From NCBI GenBank assembly GCA_001751015.1, contig MAXM01000278.1, positions 224 to 5,655 of the forward strand: a DNA stretch of 5,432 nucleotides, written 5' to 3'. The translations under genes were made by a program, and so were the position numbers. Position 1 is the first letter of the stretch. The number at the start of each line of letters is the position of its first letter. The DNA is from Desulfobacterales bacterium C00003106 (lineage in GTDB: Bacteria; Desulfobacterota; Desulfobacteria; Desulfobacterales; C00003106). The notes beneath the pieces were generated by a model that did not search any database, had not been told where the DNA came from, and worked only from the letters and a program-made list of their open reading frames with translations. This document shows positions 1 to 4,950 of the stretch, piece by piece.

Positions 1-36
1 GTTGGACGTTCGATGTTCATTTGGTCATGTTTGAGT
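1..36. other. Low-complexity spacer downstream of nrdG
   Basis: These bases follow the nrdG stop on the minus strand. They are built from near-repeats of the type GTTGGACGTT / CGATGTTCAT, which alternate CGA and GTT units. I see no hairpin followed by a T-run, so no terminator is visible before the window edge. Such degenerate GTTGGACGTTCGATG-like spacers are familiar to me from intergenic DNA of sulfate-reducing deltaproteobacteria, but the stretch is too short here to define a repeat array. Confidence 0.3.
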
Positions 37-729
37 TCACCCGATGATCTTGTTCACATTCTTCTGGATTTCAGCCAGTTTTTCTTCAGGATACGGCTTT
101 GTTCCCCTTAGGGTCGAGTCCATTGGGTCTGCGGGGTTGAAGTTCTGCAGGGTCAGACCTGTTGCGCCGCGGAGCTGTCGCGCTATTTCATAGATTTTTT
201 CTTCGGAAAGAAGGGAAGGGACCACGGTAGTGCGAAAGGTGTACGGGATTCGATCTTCCAGCAAAAAATCTACGCTCTGCCGAACAAGTTCGGTCGGCAC
301 CGGGACCCCGGCGCATGCCGAATAGCTGATGTCGTCCAAGGGCGCCTTGATATCCATGGCTGTCTCATCAATAAGCCCTTGTGTGACAAGATATCGAAGG
401 GTCTCCGGCTGCGTTCCGTTTGTATCGAGTTTGACCTTGAATCCTTCCGAACGTATATCCTTTATCATTTCAGGAAGCTGCCTGTGCAGGGTCGGTTCTC
501 CTCCGGAGATACAGACCCCGTCAATCCATTCCTTCATGGGAGCCAGTCGATCAAGAATAGCCTCGATCGGGATGGTCTCCAGGGATTCGGAATTGGTGAC
601 CAGTACATGATTATGACAAAACGGGCACCTGAAATTACAGAAAGGGAGAAAAATTACTGAACAGACCTTCCCCGGCCAATCGAGAAAGGATGTTTCTATA
701 AAGCCCTTGACAGGAGGCCGACTATTCAC
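37..729 (-). CDS. nrdG: Anaerobic ribonucleoside-triphosphate reductase activating protein (radical SAM)
   Basis: This is the activase of class III ribonucleotide reductase. It uses a [4Fe-4S] cluster and S-adenosylmethionine to make a 5'-deoxyadenosyl radical, which abstracts hydrogen from a glycine of NrdD. The 230-aa product has the radical-SAM cluster motif CNFRCPFC with Cys31, Cys35 and Cys38. It also has a GGEPT SAM-binding motif at 76-80, a DTNGT strand at 102-106 and MDIKAP at 125-130. The opening GFIETSFLDWPGK resembles the NrdG2 type (TIGR02495) rather than the shorter E. coli NrdG. The start is GTG at 729, preceded by GGGGGAGAGG. It lies 10 nt after the redoxin gene and is the last gene of the nrdD operon. 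Pyruvate-formate-lyase-type activases share these motifs, but the neighbouring nrdD settles the assignment. Confidence 0.95.
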   Translation of the reverse strand: MNSRPPVKGFIETSFLDWPGKVCSVIFLPFCNFRCPFCHNHVLVTNSESLETIPIEAILDRLAPMKEWIDGVCISGGEPTLHRQLPEMIKDIRSEGFKVKLDTNGTQPETLRYLVTQGLIDETAMDIKAPLDDISYSACAGVPVPTELVRQSVDFLLEDRIPYTFRTTVVPSLLSEEKIYEIARQLRGATGLTLQNFNPADPMDSTLRGTKPYPEEKLAEIQKNVNKIIG

Positions 730-739
730 ACCTCTCCCC

Positions 740-991
740 CTAACCGTTATCGATGTCGTTGAGGCGCTGTTTTATTTTATCCGTGCCGGTAATGGCGCTT
801 GCATCGTCAAGCACCAGGATCGGAAGCCCTTCCGTTTCAACGGTCTCGACTAATTCATGCCATGCAAGATGAGCCAGGGCAGTGGGATTGTCAGGGCCTA
901 ATTCTTCTAATTTTACTCCCATCCCTTTAAGATCAAACTCCTGTTTTACTTCCTGACATGCGCTGCAAAGATCCCTTGTAAAAAGAGTCAT
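740..991 (-). CDS. Glutaredoxin/NrdH-like redoxin, probable reductant of NrdD
   Basis: This is a small thioredoxin-fold protein of 83 aa. The first strand TLFTRDLC leads into a CSAC active site (Cys9, Cys12), and a GLP segment at 55-57 supplies the cis-proline (Pro57) typical of the fold. Its length matches NrdH and small glutaredoxins. The CSAC centre differs from the CPYC of classical glutaredoxin. The ATG at 991 has a strong AGGAGGG Shine-Dalgarno. The gene sits between nrdD and nrdG with gaps of 27 and 10 nt, so it is almost certainly co-transcribed with both. Class III reductases of the NrdD2 and NrdD3 types are known to take electrons from thioredoxin or NrdH-like redoxins instead of formate. 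From position and fold I infer that this protein reduces the NrdD cysteine pair. What in turn reduces the redoxin cannot be seen here. Confidence 0.85.
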   Translation of the reverse strand: MTLFTRDLCSACQEVKQEFDLKGMGVKLEELGPDNPTALAHLAWHELVETVETEGLPILVLDDASAITGTDKIKQRLNDIDNG

Positions 992-1018
992 AGTCCCTCC
1001 TGTAGGTTGGTTGAGTGG

Positions 1019-3184
1019 TTAATTTGTTGAGTCGGATACTGCCTTGCCGCCAGACCAATCGACTACCGGACTACTTGGTGAAAAATAGTCCTGGTTCCGG
1101 TATCTATCCTTGAGTTCACCGAGTTTCCCTTTGTTCCAGCTCGAAACCTTGGTAAAATATCCTGTGATACGGGTAATTCCATCCACCTCTTTTGAACCGC
1201 AATAGGAACAGGCTTCCTTTAACCCGCGGCCGACCCTGCCGCAATCTTTGCATACAGTGAATTCCGGGGAAAAGGCGATCTGATCATTCTTGCTGTGATT
1301 GAAGGTCTTTGTCACGAAATTCGCCAGCGATTCCTTTGACGGTTTTGATTCGCCGAGCCACACGTGCGTGATGGCGCCCGCCTCGATAATCGGATGAAAT
1401 CTTCCCTCCAGTTTCACCCTCTTGATCGGGTTGATGGCGGCTCCGACGTTGAAGAGTGTAGAATTGGTGTAATAGACTTCGTTTTTGTCAATATTTCCCT
1501 TTACAACTTTCCCTGCCTCTTCGGGGTAGTACTTGAGATCAAGCTTGGCAAAACGATAAGCCGTACTTTCCGCCGGGGTCTGTTCAAGGACGAACCGCAT
1601 TCCGTATTTTTGCTTTAGCTTGTCGCCCACAAGCTTCATGTGGGCGATGACCTTGAGACCGAATTTGGTTGCTTCGTCTGATTCGTGCATCTCCTTGCCC
1701 TTGTGGTACTGGATCAGCTCGTTTAGGCCTGTCATGCCGATCAGGTAGGTGCATCGATTCATTCTCAGATAAGGCGTCCCGTCGAGTTTCATGTTCAGGA
1801 GATTCAGGGGTCCTGATTCTTCGTTTGCAAGGAGTCTTTGTATGAATTCGCGTTTCTTCCTATGGCCGTTGACCGCTATCTCCATCATTTCGGAGATGTT
1901 CGCAAAGAGCGCTGTATCATCCCTGCCGGACCTGAAGGCAATTCTCGGAAGATTCAATGTGACATTCTGCAGCGCTGAATACCGCATCTTCCACGGCTCT
2001 TTGGCATCTTCAAGGTCTGACTGTTCGAGCTTGAAACTCAGCCTGCAACATTCGGATATCTTGGCAGTATTTCCGCGATCAAAGACAAAATAGGTGTTCC
2101 CCTTGTCTGCGGCGACGTCACAAATATGATTCAGGAATTCCTCGTGCCCCGGCGTGTTAAAGAACTTTTCCGTGATATGCACAAGCGGTTTCGGGAAGAA
2201 AAAGGGCCTTCCCGCCCCGTCACCTTCTTTAAAGACATCAAAAAGAGACCATGCGAATCTCTGGGCTTCCTCTTCGTAGTCCGAATATTTTTTTCCGGTA
2301 TAGGTCCCGCCCGGTCCTATAGCCGGCACATCCTCAAAGTGCTTTGGCACTTCCCAGTATATATTGATGTCGGAAAAAATGGCCTGTCCTCCCCTGGCCA
2401 CGGCCTGCTGTGAAAACTCGAAGATGAGCATCTGCGCGAGCTGTTTGACCTCACGGTCAGACAGACCTACAAAATACGGTGCAAAAAAGAGATTTACAGC
2501 GTCCCAGCCGATAGCCCCGGCAAAGTTGCTCTGGAGGGCGGCGGCGAACTTGACCATGTGCGCAAGCAGGACTTCAGGATGTTTGGCGGGTTTTGCCATG
2601 GCCAGAGAATTGGGGAGATTCAATCCGAATTTCTTCAGATATTCGAGGGACTGGCCGGAACAGTATGGCCTGTCAATAAATCCAAGATCATGGAGGTGTA
2701 TGTCCCCGTGCATGTGTGCCTCTCCCACCTCCTGGGAAAAGACGTTCAAAAGCGCGTATTCCTTCTTGATCCCTTCGGCGAGCGTCAGATTCGTGGCTTC
2801 AGGACCATGCGGGACATTCGCATTTTCCTTGTTCGGGTGCATAATGATCTGTTCCGCATCGTATGTGGGGACCCCGAGACGGGTATGCATCTTGCGGGCC
2901 TGTTCCAGTCCTCTTTCTATCAACTTCGCGTCCACGAGTTCACGAATCAGGGGAGAGGTGATCTTCTTAATCCCGGAAGAGAGAATCTGCCTTTCCACTT
3001 CGAGGCTGATCGAATTCGCTGTATCCTGGTCCACAAATGTTTCACGGACAAGCGCGTCAACGATCCTTTTTCGATCCCAACTGTAAATGGCCTCTTTGGA
3101 ACTGTGCACAAAGAGCGCCATGTCCGTGGTTTCCCGAATCCGTTTTTCTTTTTCGCCTGATGACAGACTGACGACAGAACCCAT
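1019..3184 (-). CDS. nrdD: Anaerobic (class III) ribonucleoside-triphosphate reductase, large subunit
   Basis: NrdD reduces ribonucleoside triphosphates to deoxyribonucleoside triphosphates under anoxia by glycyl and thiyl radical chemistry. The product is 721 aa from the ATG at 3184. Residues about 24-110 form an N-terminal ATP-cone (SWDRKRIVDALVRET and following), the allosteric dATP/ATP site. HLHD at 163-166 and Cys175 match the conserved N-terminal part of the catalytic barrel. ECCRL at 378-382 carries Cys379 and Cys380, the probable thiyl-radical region. LEQTPAEST lies near 533-541. Four Zn-site cysteines lie at 645, 648, 659 and 662. The glycyl-radical motif RITGY puts the radical on Gly675, 46 residues from the C-terminus, followed by a conserved-looking basic tail. 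The frame extends to a GTG at 3193, but that GTG is part of the GAGGTGG Shine-Dalgarno, so ATG 3184 is preferred. The gene heads the nrdD-redoxin-nrdG operon and is probably controlled by NrdR. All key residues are present and I see no frameshift. Confidence 0.97.
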   Translation of the reverse strand: MGSVVSLSSGEKEKRIRETTDMALFVHSSKEAIYSWDRKRIVDALVRETFVDQDTANSISLEVERQILSSGIKKITSPLIRELVDAKLIERGLEQARKMHTRLGVPTYDAEQIIMHPNKENANVPHGPEATNLTLAEGIKKEYALLNVFSQEVGEAHMHGDIHLHDLGFIDRPYCSGQSLEYLKKFGLNLPNSLAMAKPAKHPEVLLAHMVKFAAALQSNFAGAIGWDAVNLFFAPYFVGLSDREVKQLAQMLIFEFSQQAVARGGQAIFSDINIYWEVPKHFEDVPAIGPGGTYTGKKYSDYEEEAQRFAWSLFDVFKEGDGAGRPFFFPKPLVHITEKFFNTPGHEEFLNHICDVAADKGNTYFVFDRGNTAKISECCRLSFKLEQSDLEDAKEPWKMRYSALQNVTLNLPRIAFRSGRDDTALFANISEMMEIAVNGHRKKREFIQRLLANEESGPLNLLNMKLDGTPYLRMNRCTYLIGMTGLNELIQYHKGKEMHESDEATKFGLKVIAHMKLVGDKLKQKYGMRFVLEQTPAESTAYRFAKLDLKYYPEEAGKVVKGNIDKNEVYYTNSTLFNVGAAINPIKRVKLEGRFHPIIEAGAITHVWLGESKPSKESLANFVTKTFNHSKNDQIAFSPEFTVCKDCGRVGRGLKEACSYCGSKEVDGITRITGYFTKVSSWNKGKLGELKDRYRNQDYFSPSSPVVDWSGGKAVSDSTN

Positions 3185-3189
3185 ATTAG

Positions 3190-3196
3190 CCACCTC
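3190..3196 (-). promoter_or_regulatory. Ribosome binding site that decides the nrdD start
   Basis: On the minus strand GAGGTGG is followed by CTAAT and then ATG at 3184, a 5-nt spacing. The upstream GTG at 3193 lies inside this Shine-Dalgarno and has only ATTATAAT-type sequence before it. This supports initiation at 3184. Confidence 0.75.
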
Positions 3197-3211
3197 ATTA
3201 TAATTGAAAAA

Positions 3212-3236
3212 AAAGTTATTCCGTCCCCGTTTCTTA
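3212..3236 (-). repeat. GGGGACG repeat copy 1
   Basis: This 25-bp unit is identical at 23 of 25 positions to 3519-3543, in the same orientation and 307 bp away. Its core on the minus strand is GGGGACGGAATAA. It sits in the nrdD leader, about 28 nt upstream of the start codon. I see no transposase gene nearby. Confidence 0.7.
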
Positions 3237-3272
3237 GGTTTGAAAGAAAAGGAGATTAAATACAGACAATTT

Positions 3273-3289
3273 TCTTAACGGTATTAAGA
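3273..3289. promoter_or_regulatory. Small dyad in the nrdD leader
   Basis: TCTTAA (3273-3278) and TTAAGA (3284-3289) are perfect 6-bp inverted arms around a 5-nt centre. The site falls about 40 nt into the predicted nrdD transcript. It could be an operator half-site pair or a weak RNA hairpin. It resembles TTAA-core dyads such as Rex sites, but its spacing (5 instead of 4) and outer bases do not fit, so no regulator is assigned. Confidence 0.25.
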
Positions 3290-3306
3290 GGTTGTCAATG
3301 GCCCAA

Positions 3307-3322
3307 GCCCCTTATGTTGTGT
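3307..3322 (+). promoter_or_regulatory. NrdR-box-like operator 1
   Basis: The 16-mer GCCCCTTATGTTGTGT matches 11 of 16 positions of the NrdR consensus acaCwAtATaTwGtgt, with an intact GTGT half. It lies just downstream of the predicted nrdD transcription start. It is separated from box 2 by exactly 16 bp (centre to centre 32 bp, about three helical turns), the usual arrangement of paired NrdR boxes. The left half is poor, so this is the weaker of the two. Confidence 0.5.
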
Positions 3323-3332
3323 AACTAAACTA

Positions 3333-3361
3333 AGTAAAACACAACATATAGGTGTTGTCAA
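3333..3361 (-). promoter_or_regulatory. Candidate sigma70-type promoter for the nrdD operon
   Basis: Read on the minus strand, a perfect -35 element TTGACA (3361-3356) is followed after 17 bp by TTTACT (3338-3333), a 4/6 match to the -10 consensus. Transcription would start near 3326 and give a leader of about 140 nt before the nrdD ATG. The spacer is occupied by a NrdR-box-like sequence, which would suit repression. This is a pattern match, not a mapped start site. Confidence 0.6.
3339..3354 (-). promoter_or_regulatory. NrdR-box-like operator 2 in the nrdD promoter spacer
   Basis: On the minus strand CACCTATATGTTGTGT matches 12 of 16 positions of the NrdR consensus. It fills the space between the -35 and -10 elements of the nrdD promoter. 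With box 1 it makes a perfect 10-bp inverted repeat, TATGTTGTGT at 3313-3322 and ACACAACATA at 3339-3348. NrdR is an ATP-cone Zn-ribbon repressor of ribonucleotide reductase operons that typically binds two such boxes 15-16 bp apart. No nrdR gene is in the window. Confidence 0.6.
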
Positions 3362-3518
3362 GGCGGCAACCCAAAAAAAATAGACGAGGAGATGGTTCTC
3401 AAAGGGATTTTTAAGGATATGCAGGGGTTGGCCGCAAAAAAAAACGTTAACGGTCAGAGATTCTTTTTCTTGCGCATGGAACATGTTGGCGGGGTCCGTA
3501 TTTATGCGCATATTTGGG

Positions 3519-3543
3519 AAAGTTATTTCGTCCCCGTTCCTTA
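3519..3543 (-). repeat. GGGGACG repeat copy 2
   Basis: This is the direct-repeat partner of 3212-3236, with two mismatches in 25 bp. Its core on the minus strand is GGGGACGAAATAA. It ends immediately before the candidate rightward -35 element at 3544. The two copies bracket the nrdD promoter and NrdR-like boxes. Confidence 0.7.
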
Positions 3544-3572
3544 TTGACATAATATTGATAAAAGAATATTCT
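3544..3572 (+). promoter_or_regulatory. Candidate promoter for the ykvA-like gene
   Basis: TTGACA (3544-3549) is followed after 17 bp by TATTCT (3567-3572), a perfect -35 and a 4/6 -10. The -10 overlaps the 12-bp perfect palindrome AAGAATATTCTT at 3562-3573. A transcript starting near 3579 would carry the large inverted repeat at 3594-3646 in its leader. Confidence 0.45.
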
Positions 3573-3593
3573 TGGTCAGGTCAAAGAGGCTAT

Positions 3594-3646
3594 GGGCTCG
3601 CCCAAAAATAACACCTGAAAATGTAAATTTATTTTTGGGCGAACCC
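3594..3646. repeat. Large inverted repeat, 18-bp arms
   Basis: GGGCTCGCCCAAAAATAA at 3594-3611 and TTATTTTTGGGCGAACCC at 3629-3646 pair at 17 of 18 positions around a 17-nt loop. In RNA this would be a strong stem-loop. It is not followed by a T-run on either strand and does not sit behind any gene end, so a simple terminator role is unlikely. It lies about 38 bp upstream of the ykvA-like start. It may be a MITE- or REP-like palindrome, an operator, or a leader structure. Confidence 0.75.
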
Positions 3647-3684
3647 TATATCCATTTAATTTGCGCAAACTCCGAGGTAATATG

Positions 3685-3999
3685 ATGCAGTCCAAGATGT
3701 CAGGAAAACCGCTGAACAGATACGGAGTAATAAGTCGTCTCATTCAGGATGTCAGGCTGCTTATTCCCTTGATAAAGGACTACTGGACAGGAAGATACCG
3801 GCAGGTACGTCCGATTTCTGTTGCCGCATTCCTGTTTACGGTCGTCTACGTTCTTTGTCCTTTTGACATAATTCTTGATTTTATTCCGGGACTCGGTCAG
3901 ATCGACGATGCCGTGGTTCTGGCCCTTTGCCTGTACTTATTGGAAAAGGATATACAGAAGTATAGAGAATGGAGGATGCAGAAGTCGTCAAGCAGTTGA
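3685..3999 (+). CDS. YkvA family (DUF1232) small membrane protein
   Basis: This 104-aa protein carries the DUF1232/YkvA signature: a hydrophobic helix at about 44-58 running into CPFDIILDFIPGLGQIDD (58-75), then a second apolar stretch to about 86 and a basic tail. Family members are small membrane-associated proteins of unknown molecular function. The N-terminal 40 residues are basic (RLIQDVRLLIPLIKDYWTGRYR) and probably cytoplasmic. GAGGT at 3674-3678 stands 6 nt before ATG 3685 and 3 nt before an in-frame ATG at 3682. A TTG at 3661 also opens the frame, but has no ribosome site. I take 3685, with 3682 equally possible. The next gene begins 52 bp downstream on the same strand and is probably co-transcribed. 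Confidence 0.85.
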   Translation: MQSKMSGKPLNRYGVISRLIQDVRLLIPLIKDYWTGRYRQVRPISVAAFLFTVVYVLCPFDIILDFIPGLGQIDDAVVLALCLYLLEKDIQKYREWRMQKSSSS

Positions 4000-4024
4000 C
4001 CACTCGACGACTCGATCAACAGAC
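3997..4024 (+). repeat. Post-stop CACTCGAC-type low-complexity spacer
   Basis: Starting at the stop codon of the ykvA-like gene the sequence reads TGACCACTCGACGACTCG and continues with related CGA/CTC units. The first 12 bases match, at 10 of 12 positions, the sequence that starts at the nrdD stop on the other strand (1021-1010, TAACCACTCAAC). I see no hairpin terminator here, which supports read-through into the next gene. Confidence 0.35.
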
Positions 4025-4051
4025 GAGGTCCCTCAAGAGGAGTGAAAGAGC

Positions 4052-4867
4052 ATGGTTTTCAAAGGTCCGGGCCCCATGAAAGATATCCCGATGGACGATT
4101 TCGACCCCGGAGGGCTTCGGGATACATTACTCGATAAACTGAACTTTCGTGTGATATCCATCTCTATTGTCTTTCCGATCCTGCTTGTCATTGGTCTCGT
4201 GGCTGTCTATTTTGTGACGGATTACAGGATGGACGAAAAGCATGGGGCCACGGTAAACAAGATAGATCGTATTTCAGGGGATATCGATGAGTTAAAGGCG
4301 TTTTTTTCGGAACAGACATCAGAATCAAAGAAATCTTTGATGGAGAGGATCAAGCGCTTCAAGCAGACGTTGGACAAGATCGGAGCAGACGTTGCGGAAC
4401 TGAAAAAGCAAAAGACAGACAAGAAGACCGTGGACGCCATCGTCAAAAAGGAGGTGAACGGCATTGTCGACGCTGTTGAGGCCTTAAAGGGCGATACAGC
4501 AAAACAACAAGGGGCTATCGAGGAGTTGGCCGGTTCAGTCTCTGATCAGGAAGAGAGAAACAGCCAACAGGCCAAGAATCTTGCCGCCTCGAAGAGCATC
4601 CTGGATCGCCTGCAGGAGAGAGTGGAGGAACAGACGACCGTTATCGAGGCTCTGTCCGACAGAACGGCAAAAATGCAGGATTTGCTCGCAAGAAGTCATA
4701 AGGAACGGGAACGACTGAATGAAAAGATCGAATTTCTGGAGCTGGAACTCGGAGATTCAAGAAACCGGATCGATCCCGCAGGGAAAGCAAGCACAAAATC
4801 TCCTCTCCCTACAGAGAGCCCGCCCGGACCAAAACAAAGCAATATCAAAGAAGAGACGATCGAGTAA
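4052..4867 (+). CDS. Single-pass membrane protein with long coiled coil, function unknown
   Basis: I do not recognise the family of this 271-aa protein. It has a 33-residue N-terminal segment that is acidic overall but ends in basic residues (LDKLNFR), then one strongly hydrophobic helix at about 34-57 (VISISIVFPILLVIGLVAVY). A long stretch from about 68 to 235 is rich in Glu, Lys, Gln and Leu with heptad-like spacing, as expected for a coiled coil. It ends in a Pro/Ser/Lys-rich disordered tail (240-271). There are no cysteines and no enzymatic motif. The layout suggests an anchored rod, possibly with the coil outside the cytoplasm, but the topology is not clear from charge. AGGAG at 4038-4042 lies 9 nt before the ATG. 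It follows the YkvA-like gene by 52 bp, so a shared envelope-related role is possible but unproven. Confidence 0.8.
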   Translation: MVFKGPGPMKDIPMDDFDPGGLRDTLLDKLNFRVISISIVFPILLVIGLVAVYFVTDYRMDEKHGATVNKIDRISGDIDELKAFFSEQTSESKKSLMERIKRFKQTLDKIGADVAELKKQKTDKKTVDAIVKKEVNGIVDAVEALKGDTAKQQGAIEELAGSVSDQEERNSQQAKNLAASKSILDRLQERVEEQTTVIEALSDRTAKMQDLLARSHKERERLNEKIEFLELELGDSRNRIDPAGKASTKSPLPTESPPGPKQSNIKEETIE

Positions 4868-4950
4868 ATCGCCCATAGTTTGGCGCCTCTGAAACCCGGT
4901 CTGCCGAAGAATGCTAAGGGGACGAAATAAGGGATGAGGAACAAGAACTA
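4868..4950. other. Short intergenic spacer with repeat core
   Basis: This 83-bp gap separates the coiled-coil gene from the AAA-ATPase-like gene. It holds repeat copy 3 and a GAGGA ribosome site at 4936-4940. I find no clear terminator hairpin with a T-run and no convincing promoter. Confidence 0.5.
4918..4930 (+). repeat. GGGGACG repeat copy 3 (core only)
   Basis: The plus strand carries GGGGACGAAATAA, identical over 13 bp to the core of copy 2 and one base different from copy 1. It is preceded by CTAAG, similar to the TAAG that precedes copies 1 and 2. It is inverted relative to those copies. It lies in the 83-bp gap just before the AT-rich AAA-ATPase-like gene and overlaps no gene. Confidence 0.6.

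Larger units (their letters stand above)
3185..3684. other. Divergent intergenic control region between nrdD and the ykvA-like gene
   Basis: About 500 bases without a convincing gene separate two divergently transcribed units. The region holds a leftward promoter with NrdR-like boxes, a leader dyad, a flanking direct repeat, a candidate rightward promoter and a large inverted repeat, each listed separately. It is AT-rich and has A-tracts at 3207-3214, 3373-3380 and 3436-3444. The 3373-3380 tract lies about a turn upstream of the nrdD -35 element and could act as an UP-like element. Short open frames here overlap the repeats and control sites and are not convincing as genes. Confidence 0.7.

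Noticed and set aside
2364..3086. Long plus-strand open frames (240 and 200 codons) opposite nrdD
   Set aside because: They are antisense to an intact, strongly conserved nrdD and their translations show no domain. They look like shadows of its codon usage.
3207..3236. Terminator in the nrdD leader (run of eight T on the minus strand)
   Set aside because: No stable stem precedes the T-run, so it does not form an intrinsic terminator or attenuator as seen.
3270..3298. Second TTGACA on the minus strand (3298-3293), repeating TTGACAAC from 3361-3354 exactly 63 bp away
   Set aside because: No acceptable -10 element is found 15-19 bp downstream, so it is not called a promoter. The 8-bp repeat may be chance.
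3313..3348. FNR/CRP- or HcpR-type site from the TTGTGT...ACACAA dyad
   Set aside because: The inner gap between half-sites is far too long for this regulator family. The NrdR box-pair geometry fits better.
3392..3547. 51-codon open frame on the plus strand, ATG directly after GAGGAG
   Set aside because: The purine-rich motif abuts the ATG with no spacing. The end of the frame is made of repeat copy 2, and the peptide resembles no family I know. A small gene or remnant cannot be excluded.
3284..3550. 88-codon open frame on the minus strand in the intergenic region
   Set aside because: It runs through the direct repeat, A-tracts, both NrdR-like boxes and the nrdD promoter, has no recognisable domain, and is best explained as non-coding control sequence.
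4222..4464. Minus-strand open frame opposite the coiled-coil gene
   Set aside because: It is an antisense shadow of a frame with a good ribosome site and coherent membrane plus coiled-coil architecture.
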